Source of the DNA: Trichinella spiralis
Lineage: Eukaryota > Nematoda > Enoplea > Trichinellida > Trichinellidae
Direction: 5' to 3'
DNA: 35,406 nt
NCBI GenBank assembly: GCA_000181795.3
Contig: CM012955.1
Span: forward strand, 4,911,282-4,946,687
Each line of letters opens with the position of its first letter. Position 1 is the first letter of the stretch. The notes beneath the pieces were generated by a model. It was not told where the DNA came from. It saw only the letters and a program-made list of their open reading frames with translations, and made no database searches. This document shows, piece by piece, positions 20,765 to 33,652 of this stretch. A program made the translations under genes and the position numbers.

Positions 20765-23700
20765 TCATTCAGATTTAGCTTTCGACGTCTTTCGCTTGTG
20801 CACCATTCGACAAACAAGCTGACCCAAAATGCCGCACGCTTGGTACGTATATTTCAGCAGATACCAAGTAATGCAGGTTAGCGCAAACAGGCAAGCCGAG
20901 AGGAAAGCAATCACATCGACCAGAAAATACTGCAACAGATTCAGCTCATCGGCCCCAGATCGAGCATGTGGAACCTGGAAATCTCATTCGAAATCAATTT
21001 TCAACATTTTCACTATTTTCTTTGCAATTTTTTTTCATTTGCAAGCATTTTGCAAGCCGAATGAAGAATTAAAATCGTCACCTAACCCATCCATACATTC
21101 TACTCGTGTTCCTCATCTTATTATTGAAAATCTTTCACAAAATTTCAGCACTGCTCCTAACAACTGCCATCTGCTAATAAAAAGTAATTCAATGTTCAAT
21201 CAGTACACCAAGCAATATAATTCCTTCTATATACTGTCACTTTACTGTTTTATGTATGGAAAGAACTGCTCTATTGAGAAATATATGTAAATGTATGAAG
21301 CTGATCTAAGAAATTTCAGACACATTTTTGCTTTGAAATTCAACTGAACTCATTTTATCTCTAACAATGATCGACATTTTCAATAATGTTATTTGCATAT
21401 GCTAATCTGCAGTCCAAATCGACATTAGAAAATATCAATTAGCTCTATAGCTATGAACTATCCCGTTATCTGAGGGCAGAAAAAAATAATTTCAACCAAA
21501 TTCCATTCACCAAGTTTCAAGTGGCCTGTCTAATTGATGGTAAAAACTAATAAACCGCTACGTAATGAGAAAGAAAGCTACTGTCTAGTTGGTAAATAAG
21601 AATTACTTTTATACAGCTTAATTGAATAAAAACGGGCAAATAAACGTAACTTGAAGAAAAAATTTTAATTGACTAATCCACCATATGCATAAAATGGACA
21701 AAAAAATGAAAATATTACCTCTTGATGATGAAAAATGAACTCCACCCAAAATGTTGCAAGTTCCAATTCTGTATATGGAACGTCGCGCAGCAAATTTTTG
21801 AAAGCCAACGCGTTTTCCTTGTACCTGAATGTGTAGAAAATCAATAAAATTTATGCAAATGACAGATGAGAAAAAGAATGGAAAATTTTACGTTTTATCT
21901 TTAGTCAAACGGTATATTTTTCCGCTGACTGATTCTTTAGTCAACGCTGATTTAGGAAGCATCAGACCGGCATTACGCGCCGTTATCCGCAAAACGTAAT
22001 CGCGATGTTCGCGGAACATTGGCACACCCAGAACTGGCACACCATGCCACATGCTTTCCAACAAGCTGTTCAAACCGCCGTGTGTAATGAAGCCACGACA
22101 TTTTGGATGGCCTGAAATAGATTTGAAAAAGAAAAATGCACAAAAAAATAATCATCGGTATCAACCAAATCACCAAGAAGATCTTGTTGGGGTACCCATG
22201 ATGATGTCATCACGTTTGGCGAAAGATCTTTAATTGGTTTCCCGTTGTACTGCCACACAATTCGATGAGGGAGAACTCTGAAAGCGTCAACAAAGGTCCT
22301 CTAAATTGCATAACAAAAAAAACAACTAATAATCGAATGGGATGAATAAAGTTGAACACCAATGAATTTACCAGTATTCGGTGTGGAGTGACATTCCATG
22401 GCACTGAAAATCCGGTAGTGAACAACAAAAACCCATTTTCATCGTCCGCTTCAGACACGAATTTTTCGAACAACTGAATAGGAAAAAGATATCAAACTGA
22501 ATGATTGGAACAAAGCAAAGAAAAATAATTCACATCAGGCAGCGGCTTTGGCAATCTGCATTGCAAACATCCGACGAACACAACCCGCGGCATAAAGGGC
22601 CGAGGAAAGTCGAAAAGCGCAGGCGTGTTAACAAAATTCAAACTAGCGTTACGTTCGATGTAAAAAGCTTCGGTTATATTTGGATAATGCTTCTGCAACA
22701 CTGAATCAACCGATTTCAGTACAATTCGATGGTGAATGAACAACGTTCTCAGGTATAATAAAAAATTGTGCGTTCGTTCTACAAAATTCATCACATCAGT
22801 ATAGTGGGTACCCAACACTGGAATATAGGATGGAGGACTGGGACTCTGATTGCTCCACGCAGTTTCTGTTCGCATCGTCGTCATCGACCAATAAATGAAA
22901 ACAGATTTGCGCAAAGCAACCAACAACAATCCACACGGGGCGTACAGATCATCCACTATTACCAAATCAAAATCTCTTTTCACCAGTTTCTGATAAATAA
23001 ACGATCATGTTTCATTTATATTTGAAAAATACTTCTTAACACTTATAAAATACATTCAATCTGATAAAGCAGTTCAAACCACCACCTCCCTTCCCTAAAA
23101 ACACATTAATTGCAATGTATTCAATTTCATTTGCTCTTCTGCTGTGCAATTTTGAACTTTTTTTTATCTTTTCAATATTAACAATGCAATAGAGTATTTA
23201 GAAAAGTGCTCAAACGAACACATGAAAATTCAATGATCACATTTAAACCTACAAATCATTAAAGATTACTGTCACATGATTATTTTGCAAACAACCGTAA
23301 ACAGGAAATGAGTGATAAATTGAAAATTTACAAATAACGTTCATAAATTTATTTGCTTCGAGATAATTTTCTTTTCATTAAATAAGTAATTTAAAAAATA
23401 CTTTAATAAATTAATATGTTTGTCAAAATCCCGAGAAGAACGAATACTGCTTACTTCAAAATCATCTTTTCGTGTTTGCAACGCGACATCACACATACGA
23501 GAGGTCATTGCCCAGTTGGCCGCCTTGCGAGCCGGCTCTGTAACGCGGTCACTCCACAGCGCCTGGTAAATGGACGCGTTGCTGTATAGGAGTAAATTTG
23601 TAATGTACGATTCTGGCACGTCGACTGACCAAGAAATATCTTCAATTCCCTTCGGTGTGATTAGATGGTCTTTTTTCAAATTTATACCCCAGAAAGTCAC

Positions 23701-23880
23701 CTGGTGACCACGACTGACCAACTCTTCGGCCAAATGATGCATGATCATCTTGTGACTGGGATAAATTGACGACGGTACAAACAGCACCTTGCCACCAATG
23801 CAGATATCGACAAGTATCAATTCAAATACGAACAACAGCAAATACTTTCCACAACAGTGCACATTTTCCAAAAATAACAT
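20765..23880 (-). CDS. UDP-glycosyltransferase (UGT), complete
   Basis: Seven exons in transcript order: 23880-23455, 22989-22534, 22473-22372, 22300-22174, 22111-21892, 21824-21719 and 20974-20765. They join in frame to 548 aa, the usual length for animal UGTs, which transfer sugar from a UDP-sugar to small lipophilic molecules in the ER lumen. Residues about 12-30 form a signal peptide, then GKVLFVPSS and candidate catalytic His43. [14 protein letters not shown] holds the partner Asp155. The UGT signature runs from W363 (WVPQQDLLG) through [13 protein letters not shown] to VPMFREH406. TYKENALAF and WVEFIFHH...VPHARS lead to one membrane helix (about 497-519) and a basic tail ending KAKSE, a KxKxx ER-retrieval motif. 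No key residue is missing, so it looks functional. Acceptor substrate cannot be told from sequence. Confidence 0.95.
22990..23454 (-). other. First intron of the UGT gene
   Basis: A 465-bp intron after residue 142, with donor GTAAGC and acceptor TTTATCAG. Together with the 744-bp last intron it is one of only two long introns in a gene whose others are 60 to 71 bp. Nothing else seen in it. Confidence 0.7.
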
Positions 23881-25152
23881 CTTCTTTTCAAAATAAAATA
23901 AAACAAATCCTATAAAATTTTATATCAGTTTCTATTTTACTTAAAAAAGTAAAAATCACAAACAATTCTAATTCCTATAATTGACAAATTTGCAAATGCA
24001 AAATTACAATTAAAGTTTTTCCTGTTTCAAGAAAAGCCTAAAGCATTTTAAAGACGGAAATTGCAAATGCGAAGTCTGATGGTTAACTGCAAAATATCTA
24101 AACTGAAGATGATATCAGTTCTTCCAAAGTCACCATATGTAGAGCAAACAAAGCACTACAAACAATCATATACTTACTATTGAATGTGACAATCTATTTT
24201 ATCTAATCTAATAGATGAGCAATGCTTCAAAGTGAATTAGTGTAAATTGAAAATGTTTCAACTTTTCCCATCAAGTCATCATTCAATCACTACTGCTACA
24301 ATTGAGATGCAAAATTTCACCATCAACAAGAGAAACAACATGGCAAATTAAGAACATTACTAAACAAGAATTTTAATTCCAGAGATTACAAAAACAACAT
24401 ACAGTGTTGGAACAATATTAATCAAATGAAATACCAATCAATCAACAAAAAATACTGCCATCATGCAAATTTTCTTCCAAACATGTATTTAAAAATGACC
24501 AACTGAAAATAAGCATCGGCTTTATACGAGAGAACTGTTCACAGAATTAAAGACCGGAATTATATAACAATATTTACCAGTTAGCAATTTGAAATGAAAT
24601 TAACAATTCCTGTTTTTACAAGCGCAAAAATGTTATATGAACTCTAAACTTTCACGCATTACTCTAAATGCCATTGACTTTTCCACACATGCAAAATATC
24701 CAATAAGACAATTACAATATTCCACAAAAAATATAAAATTATCCTATGATGTATAAAATAAAAGACATACCTAAACCAATGAACTGATGGAAATGACTTG
24801 TTTTTCATCAACTAATTGAAACTTTAAATCAAACAGCAAGCAGACAATAAGAGTTCAAATATTCCATTTTGGGGCATTAAGCTACATTCACAAACATGAA
24901 ATATTTCTTATTAGAATCACGAAACTGTTTCATTGGTAACAAAAACGATTCGAACTCTAGCATTGTTAAATTTAATTACAGATCATCGATTATAATTCTA
25001 ATTTAATGATGATGAGCAAAATCTTACAACCATCACAGCATTCGGTAATAACAGTGAAAATATGCATGAACATAATAAGAGCGCCCTTGAAATAGATACA
25101 TTTTGGAAAGGGTAGAAATTTTTCCTTGATGAAAATTAATTTTCCAAAAGAC

Positions 25153-25524
25153 CTATAATTTGTTGAAAATTTTAACAATTTCAAAACGTTCCACTGAAAA
25201 TAGAAAACGTTTCAAAGTTGCTACAGGAAAACAAATATGTTGAATAAAAACCACTTTGAGAACTGGCACGTTGATCTTTACACCAAGCGTCTCTAGTTTA
25301 CATGAATAACGATAAGAAAAATCAACCCATCGCAAATACTCTTGTGCAAATATTTGACAAATGCTCTGAATGATATGAATTTCAAATTTTGGACAAACTT
25401 TTCCACACAAAGAAAAAACCGTTTTCAAAAATGTAAACGACCATGCGATAAACCGCATGTCTACATGTGACAAGACAGAAAGTGTTGGTCTGCTCAAAAT
25501 TTCCAAGTCGCCTTCAAAATTCAT
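25153..25524 (-). CDS. Possible small hypothetical protein, 123 aa
   Basis: A single uninterrupted ATG-to-stop frame of 123 codons in DNA where chance frames rarely pass 70. Its composition is balanced, with seven Cys, several Trp and Arg, and little Asn/Lys/Ile excess, unlike random A+T-rich translation. It begins MNFEGDLEILSRPTLSVLSH and includes EYLRWVDFSYRYSCKLE. No signal peptide, membrane segment or known motif is evident. It could be an exon of a larger gene or chance. No family recognised. Confidence 0.3.
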   Translation of the reverse strand: MNFEGDLEILSRPTLSVLSHVDMRFIAWSFTFLKTVFSLCGKVCPKFEIHIIQSICQIFAQEYLRWVDFSYRYSCKLETLGVKINVPVLKVVFIQHICFPVATLKRFLFSVERFEIVKIFNKL

Positions 25525-27982
25525 CGTACTTTTTCAAAACTTTTTAAAAACTCACAATAATTGTCATGCGAAATCAAAAAAAATGAATTACAAAAAATTT
25601 ATTTAAAATGTGAAAAAAATTTACACACCTGATAGGAGCAGAACTTGACCACTGCCCCTTGAAGGGAAAGGAAATTAAAGAAATAAATAAACAAAAAGGA
25701 AACAAATTCTTCACCGAGATGAAAATAAAATATTGACGCAAAAATTGCTATAAAAAAGGAAACACTGACATTTTTACCGTATTTGCTCGCAGTAGATTAT
25801 ACCTGCATTTCACAAGTTTTGCTCATGGAACATCCTTAATAAGTTTTGTCACAAATTAATGAAAAATTCCATTTATGAATGCAATAGTGCATTATATATA
25901 TTTATTTATTTCTCATTGCATAATTTACTTGGCGAATTATATATATATTTATCAATAAATTGTTAAATGTACTTGAAAATCATTTTACTGTGTAAATTAA
26001 CTTTTTTTAATTAATTTTGCATACGGAAAGTTTGTATTCGTGTAGCTTCTGAATGAAACATTACTTTTACAGGGTTTTATGTTTTCAAAAATTGATAACT
26101 TGAAAATATATTAAAATGTGCTCAATGTGCTGCTTTTGCAAAGTTCCAGCATATATTTTATTAGAAGAAAAATGAATGCAAAAATATAAGGATAGTTGTC
26201 AGTTAAAAACGTTTTATTTGTATTTTAATTAGAGAATGGTAAATATTAGCAGAATTCATAATTGACGACTTTAAAAGTTTGAAATTAATTTGATAAAAAA
26301 AACAGAGATGGAAAAAATGCTTAGAGAAATAGTAAAATATCATTGCAAGAAGCCTATTGCACTTTGATCTTATATTCAGTTTGCAACTTTATGTAAATTT
26401 TTTCATCGTTAACCGTTTATCAAGATAAGTGACAAGAAGCATACTAAAATGATAAATAAAATTGCAATGATCGCATTGCACATTTGAAACATTATTATTG
26501 ATGTGTTGAATAGATGAATATAAATGGCACTGAAAGTCACATGGGAGCATTGAAATTTCGAAACACTGCTCGAATATTTATTTATGTATCATGAAAAATT
26601 GTTTGCGAAGTTGAAATTGATAAATTTTACGTTACTTGATAAAAGACGAAGAGCATTATTTCATTTCCGTTTAACGTAATAAATACAAATATTTTATACT
26701 TTTTTTTTACAAAAGAAAAGTAATAAGTGACATACTTCCAAGTTAATTAAAGTAACATTTAAAGTATGCCACGTTTTTTGCAGTGGAGGTGTAAAATTGT
26801 TGATTATTTGATGATCGTGAACAATATTATGCATAATATTTTTATTAATATGATGAACAAAAGCTATTTGGAAAAGAAATGATGATATGATTGAAATATT
26901 TCAATTTTCTGCAGCTTAAAGCTGTCATGATGTACTTCAGTCTGCGCTAATGTTGTTCATTTTTAATAAATGTAGTTGAACTTCGACCCTGTTTTGCTGA
27001 GCTTTTTAATTGCTAGCTGACAACAATTTATGAAATTGATTTATTTTTCAAATTTCAACATCGCTGATAGCATTTTATCAATTTACCACTTGCACGTGTT
27101 TGCTGATATTATCAGCTAATTGCGTTGCATTTGTCGAATTATTTTCTCAAAACAAATCAAATAGAGCTAATTTGAAACAAAATGTAAATTATGAACAATA
27201 AAAATAAATTGAAAAATAATAAAATTGATTATACGCCATTTGGATAAATATCACAGAAGAAGTTCAGGAAAAAAGTGGAAAGATAAGAGTCAAAATTTTC
27301 CACTTTCACTTTTCGTGTCAAAATTATTAAAGTAAATTTTACTGAAGTGTTCAAAATCTATAAAATTGTCAAAGAATAATGCAATTATGAAAACAACGTG
27401 CACGAATTGATGAATGCAAGAAGAGTTTGGATCAGCCAGATTTAAAAAAATAAAGAAAAAATAAAATTTAATAACAAAAACTGACAAATTATTGATCCTC
27501 GAAAAGATTGCTCAACAAAAAAAATCTACATCTTTATATACGTATATGTCAGATCACTAGTGGTGCATTCTGTAAGTTTAAAATTACTCTGTACTGTAAT
27601 TCAAAACGAGACGCAAAACATTTCAATTATTTTCCATTAAATTTTGCCTTAATCAGTTGAATTGTAAGTGAATATGTTTTCATTTTTAAATAAATAACTT
27701 CGTCTTCTTCTTCTTCAACCATAATTTCATAACTGTTTTGAAATTTGCATCATTCAAACTGACGTTTTCACCGTGGAAAAAATATAGCTATAATTAAATT
27801 AAAAAATAAAAATATAATTGTTCTCTTTTTTCATACAGTTTCTAAAAAAATTATTGTAATTTTTGAAATGTTCTGTTTTTGATAATTTTAATTTTTGAAA
27901 ATTAAAATTTTCATGTTGCCTACATTTCTTAATAATTTGGGTAATTTTTGAAAATTTGACACGTCGAAATAAAAGAACGAAA

Positions 27983-27990
27983 AACCGGTT
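27983..27990. promoter_or_regulatory. Third AACCGGTT site
   Basis: AACCGGTT within GAAAAACCGGTTTACAG, sharing GAAAAACCGGTTT with the sites in the duplicated flank at 1798 and 4641. Far from any gene I can identify; may be chance or a regulatory site of the gene that seems to begin near 28.3-28.9 kb. Confidence 0.25.
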
Positions 27991-28244
27991 TACAGTACGC
28001 CGTTCAATTTTGACGACCAGACGACCAACGTTCTCCTTTGTTCCAGTAACAGTACATGTTTTACTTATTATTATTACGTAAGTTGTTTTTTTTAATTAAT
28101 ATTAAAAAAAATTTTTGAAAATATATTTTCAATTGTAATATGGTGGATAATTTTGGATAAACAGTTGCACTTGTTCGAATGTATTTCTGTCACAATTTTG
28201 ATGTAGGATGTTTTGGGACTTGGAAAATTTGAATGTTGAAAATT

Positions 28245-28866
28245 TGAAAAGCTTAGCTGTCGGGTCGAAGTTGACGTTGAGCATTCAGCGCCTGTTGTCT
28301 CGCGCATTACACTTGACGTGACGCGTGACGATCAAGTATCATGAGAATAGAAGCGCTTGTGATGCTTTTGCGGTCGTTGGCAGCCTCAGTGCGCTTTATA
28401 TGCGCCTTTGGCTTCGTGCTGTGCTTGCATTCCAAATTGACTCGCAATATTCTTGGCTTTCGGTTTAACAATTTTATCATTCAACGTTTTCCCTTCACTC
28501 GCATCTCTCGACCCGTTTGCTTCTCCTTTTTGTCATATTTGGTACTTTCTTTATACAAATTTTCAATTTGCCTGAATATTCAAATTATCATCACCGAACG
28601 AGTGAGATGATTTGAAATCAAGTCTCCGTCTGATTGGTCAAAACGGTTTGTTTCAAATTTGAAACGGGACGAGACATTGAAGAAAAAAGACGCTTGCCTG
28701 TCTGCGGTTATCTGTTCGCGCGTTGTCGGATATTTGAATTTCACTTTAATAATTTGTTCATTTTATAGAGCTTTTTGTGCTGTTCAAGTTCCAAACGCAA
28801 CAACTGCCAGTTGAAGATGTTCGCCACACTTCGTGCCGTCGATTCGTCGTTTTGAAACGACGATAG
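28245..28866 (+). promoter_or_regulatory. CpG-rich promoter-like island with possible first exon
   Basis: A G+C- and CpG-richer block in otherwise A+T-rich DNA. It contains CRE-like TGACGT motifs inside a near inverted repeat (28311-28337, arms ACTTGA/TCAAGT) and a CCAAT box on the minus strand (CTGATTGGTCA, 28630-28640, a good NF-Y match). It also has a CGCGCG-type stretch near 28720. At the right end a 12-codon frame starts at 28817 and stops at 28855, followed by a donor-like TAG|GTATGA at 28866. I read this as a plus-strand promoter with a non-coding first exon carrying a short upstream frame. Inference. Confidence 0.4.
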
Positions 28867-31038
28867 GTATGAAATTTGAATTTTATTTTTTAATTTTCAC
28901 CAAATCAAACTGAATCATCACTTGAACATTTTTCTTTTCTCCTATTGAAAATGTTGTTAACGTTCATGTTATTATTGACGGGATCAAAAAATACACGCAT
29001 GTTGCTTGATGAAGAATAATGGCACTGCTGCTGTTTCACCGCAGTCATTTCATTCTCGAGGTGGTGCTTTTCCTGGTTCCGCGGTTCGTTTTTAGTGTTA
29101 ATTTTTTTTAAAAATTCTTTTCAATTTCCTCTTAATGAATATGATTCATTTGCACCATTTTCCCATATTTGCAACGAACAACACGCGGCTGTCTCGTATG
29201 CTATATATCGGCTGCTTTCATGTTTCGCTGAAGCAGGTGACGTGGACCAGTTGATTTGGAAATTTATTTCACGCTCGTATGCTTTTTTCGTTGAGAATTA
29301 ACAAATTTTTTACTTCAAAAGGCGAATGTGAAAATTTATGGAAAAATCTTCCCTTTGATCACTTTTGAAATCAACGAATCATTTCATCCCGATCAAATGA
29401 CCACCATATTTATATTTTCAAATTTGAAATTAAAACTTCCTTCATCTGTTGTCACATTATTATTATTATGGAATCAATTTCAATTGAATTTTTGATTGAG
29501 TACGTGTTGGAGAAGAACACAACAAATCAACATTGATTATTTTTACCCTACAGTGTGCCTTTTTTATTGGTTTTGCAAATAATTCAGTTAATTTTTCTAA
29601 TGCTTCAAAAAATCTTTTCTTCTGAATTTTGAAGCTTGGTTATTTTGTTAAAATTCTATTTTCCAGAACAAAACAAAATACAACATGTTCATTTTTGAGT
29701 TTTCCAAAACGTTACTCTTCGTGGAGAGCATTATTATAATATACGTATGTATATTTTTTGCTGGAATTTACGCGTTATGCTCATTTTAATATGTCACCGC
29801 TAAAGCAAATGCAACTTGCAGTGGAGAATGTCGGTTAGTGTTGTTTAGTCAGCATGTGTTTCAAAAGTCAACCCGACAAGTTTTGCAGATTGCTCCAAAT
29901 TGCTAGCCGCAACATCTATCTATATGTACATCATCGGTGCAGTTGGCCAACAAACGCTGTTCTAGTGGAAAACGGGTGAAGCTGCTTGGCCGGCCAAGCT
30001 TCGTATCATTTTAATATGCCAAATGATAAATATTTTGTTTTGGTCATAAAATTAATTAGTCAACTCCACTATGTGGAACAATTAATTTTCGCAAAAGATA
30101 TTTGTAATTTTCTTCAACTGCTTGACGTGCTTCTTCTGCTTTGTTCGGAGTGTTTGTTCATTTTTCATTTCGCTGCTCAACTGCAAAAATGCTTCTCTTG
30201 AGCTTTTTTGTCGTTGTCATTAATTTTGGAGGAAAAATATTTTTCTTTTTGTTATCAATTCAGAAAAACCAATTATTCTTATTTTTTTTCTTTTTTGAAA
30301 TGTTTCATTCTCGGCATACAACATTTCCCGTATTTTCAAGTTGAAGAAGCTATATTGAAAAATTTTTTTTTCTTTTAGTCTTTTGCATGTTTGTTTAATA
30401 ATACAATCAGTTTAATAAGGAAAGAAAATTATAATTATTTGTTGTTGTTGTTTATCATTCTCTTTTTGTGGATTTGCTTTCCAATGCTAATGTGCTGCTA
30501 ATCAGCTAATTAGCGATTTGATCAACTTTTACTCTTCTTACAGAAGCGTTAAATTTCTTGTCCGAATTTTGTTCAACTGGTTCTATATTTCAACCAGATA
30601 ACCAACCAACATTTAAGACAATCAGCGGACAATGACTGCTTGAAATAGTGCTTTGCACATAATCGTGGAAATTGCATTTTTGATGTTCAGGTTGTTTGGC
30701 TGAATGTTGCCGACTGATAAAATGCAATGCTCACTGCTTCGTTTCAACTTACGTCAGTCACTGCTAGTAGACGATGAATTTTGGTGAAATTGCTTCTACT
30801 ATTATTTATTGAGGGAGATATTGAGATGATGATCACTTTGTTTTTTTTAAATCCAACGAACGGATGCGTGTAAGCAACGATGACAATAATGACAATACCA
30901 GTAGTTGGTGTATTATTTATTATTCATTGTTCAGATTTGATGCAAGTTGCAATTAGCTAACGTTCGATGTGTTGCAATATTGATTTATTTACTGTTTAAA
31001 TTTTTATTGTTTTTTACAAATTATTTCAATTTTTATAG
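28867..31038. other. A+T-rich stretch, possibly intronic
   Basis: No gene seen. If the promoter-like island and the block at 31039-31438 belong to one transcript, this is their intron. Frames at 29095-29301, 29986-30201 and 30141-30344 are short and rich in Phe and Ser, as chance frames are here. Confidence 0.4.
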
Positions 31039-31438
31039 GCCTATCATTTACTGCTGCAAGAACTGTTCTACTGTAGGTGGTGGTGGTGGTGGTGGTCTGT
31101 TGACTCGCCGTTTCGTATAATTTGATGATCTTGAAACAGCAGCTCATGCGAGATGCTCTAACATTGCGAACGGTGACGCCATACCACAGAATCCTTGTTG
31201 ACCTGTGTGGGTCGACTGTTGCACCAGAATCTTGCCCAGGCCACGCTTGCATCTCAAGTGCTGTTTGCGCTTTCTGTTTGGTCTGCTAAGATTTTCTCTG
31301 TATACCGGCATAGCTCGAACACTTTGAAGAACGAGTGGAGAAAATTGTTCACTCACAGCATTGCTGCCCCTAATCATCAGTGCCGGATAAAAATACCACC
31401 GTATCTTCTCCATTCACTCACTCACATCTGATCGCCAG
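31039..31438 (+). other. Candidate spliced non-coding exon
   Basis: A 400-bp block with clearly higher G+C than its surroundings, bordered by an acceptor-like TTTTTATAG and a consensus donor CCAG|GTAAGC. All three plus-strand frames contain stops, so if it is an exon it is untranslated. It includes a GGT repeat (31074-31096). Minus-strand frames of 82 and 89 codons overlap it without recognisable domains. It may be a 5' UTR exon or part of a long non-coding RNA. Confidence 0.35.
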
Positions 31439-33652
31439 GTAAGCAAAATTTCTCTTTTGATTGATTGATCATACATACAACAAATCTTTAAATCAATGTA
31501 ACACAACAACAATAACAACAAAAAATAACTTTTTCCTTCTATTGCAAATTTCTTCTATTATCTTTCAGTTTTCTATCATTGCAAAACAATTCAACTGGGA
31601 AAAAAGAAATATATTTATGCAAACTAGTGTTGCTTTAAAGTATCATTAAATTAAATTGGATTAAATTAAAGGAAAATTTCTTGGACATTAGAGCAGATTT
31701 AAGACTAAGTTCAGCTATTCTTTTCAGTTATCATTAATTTTATCTGGAAGAAACGGTACCTATAGTATTGGCAGTTGGTGTTAAATTGTGAAGCTGGTGA
31801 ATGAATGTTTGACAAATAACAAAAAGTATAAACAACATGCTTTGTCAGATATTTTGTCAGAATTTTGCATTTTTGAGCAGAGGAGGAATAAAATTCAAAA
31901 AATTGTTCAAAATCTGCTTGGTAAATTGTAGGAAATGCACAACAAACACGTGACAGATCAGCTGTTTTATTTTTTAAACTCATAGGAGAAAAAGGTAGAA
32001 TTTTCGAAAAAAATTTTTTTTCTTTTCACTTTCCACAATACATTTGAAAAATATATTTTTTGTGAATATTCATTGCGTCATATTTATTGCTGCTCTCCAA
32101 TTTTCAGTAGTCTGTTTCGATCAGCTTCATCTTTGCATTTGGATATTTTCCAAGTGATGTTTTTTCTACCGAATTTGATATTTTTTTTCTTCAAACTTTT
32201 CCTCTCTACGCATATTTTAAAATGATGCACATTGCGTGCGTTGCAATTTTAGAAAAACAGTCTCTCCTTCATATATATATTGTGTGCATAAAATGAAATT
32301 CATTTAAATATTTCCCCACAAAAAAAGAATAATCTCTACAGTCTCTGGACGTGGCACAAAATATTGGTTTGTTAAGCAGATTTTGCGGGTTTCTCTTTTG
32401 ATTAGCTAATTTGTCGTGAAGTTGAATAATTAATTTTTCCTCTCCGTTCTCTGGTGAACGATTTTTTCCCAATCAACAATATGTCAGCTTTTTTGACAAA
32501 TTAACCAAAGCAGTGAAAGCTTCTTTTCCGCCAGAAAATTGCTCGACATTTTCACTCCGTCTGCGTCAACTGATGCTAATTTTCCAGACTTGCGTGTGCC
32601 AGCCATAATTGAATAATGCGCATTTCGCGCCTTCTGACAAATTTACGCTCTTGCGCATCGTTTCCCTCCCCCCCCTTTCCCCCATTGTTGTTTTTCCTCC
32701 ATTACTGCGTCTTTGGTTTTCAGCTGTTTTACAATTAATAATTCATCATCATCATCATTATCATCATGTTGCAAATTTTATCTCTGCATGCGTGGGAATT
32801 CATGAATATTTTCACTTCACACGTTGGTTGGTTTGTTTTTCTGAAAAAAAAACTTTAAAAATGCAAATTTCCACCGTCACTTCCAGGTCCGTAATTCGGA
32901 GCAAGTGTGAAATGAACGTGCAAATAATTGAGCCATTAAACGAATCTAATTTCTTGTCATAAATATTTCAATGATTCATAAAGCAATCATGCCAACTTTT
33001 ATCTTTCATTTGCTAATTTTGTCGTTGGAAATTTAGGAAATTTCTGATTCCAATTTTTGATAAGCCAACTGGATCGTTTAAAAGAGGAAACAATTTTTCA
33101 ACAACATTGTTAATTTAAAGTGGAAAGCAATTCATATTGTCACCTGACTATATAGTTATGCACATATATTGTTGTGTATAGTGAATTATTATTTTGTGAA
33201 TTTTTGAAACTTTATCATTTTTGCTTAACAACTGCCATTAAATGGCTTTTATTATTTATTAATTTATTTATAAACATTTCAAAATTTCTGAATGAGACAT
33301 TTTTTCGGTCCACTTAGTCATAATTAGTCGTTATTATAATAATATAGTCAAGGTCACATCAAGATTATCTTCTTCTTCTCTAAATTGAATATTCTTTGGA
33401 AGCTGATTAATTAAGCGATTGTTCATCTTCTTAAACTTGTACTTTTGCATTTGATTTTAAAATGCTTATTCATGATAAACAAGAATGAGAGACGTTTTCA
33501 TTTCGTAAGATTGCATTTCACGTGTTCACTTGTTTCTGTACATTTTCACACATTCAGCTGTGAATTTATTTTCTGTTTCATAGTTCCTTAGATTCATGTC
33601 ACACAGTTTGTTTTGCTAATTGAACAACTTTGGATTAATTATTGTTCAATTA
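31439..33652. other. A+T-rich region without identified genes
   Basis: No gene is supported. A CAT/ATC triplet repeat near 32744-32767 yields a His run in one frame (32609-32962), which I regard as chance. Confidence 0.45.

Larger units (their letters stand above)
23881..28240. other. Gene-poor A+T-rich region upstream of the UGT gene
   Basis: Over 4.3 kb with no recognisable gene apart from the doubtful frame at 25153-25524. The first few hundred bases should include the UGT promoter (minus strand), but I can place no motif. An AACCGGTT site lies at 27983-27990. Confidence 0.5.

Noticed and set aside
20829-21290. 153-codon plus-strand frame
   Set aside because: Antisense to the last UGT exon and its intron; composition is that of a shadow frame.
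24940-24965. GTTCGAATC-like stretch on the minus strand, as in a tRNA T-arm
   Set aside because: No matching acceptor stem, D-arm or anticodon arm around it.
32609-32962. 117-codon plus-strand frame with a His run
   Set aside because: The His run is a CAT/ATC microsatellite; the frame lacks an ATG at its start and any motif.
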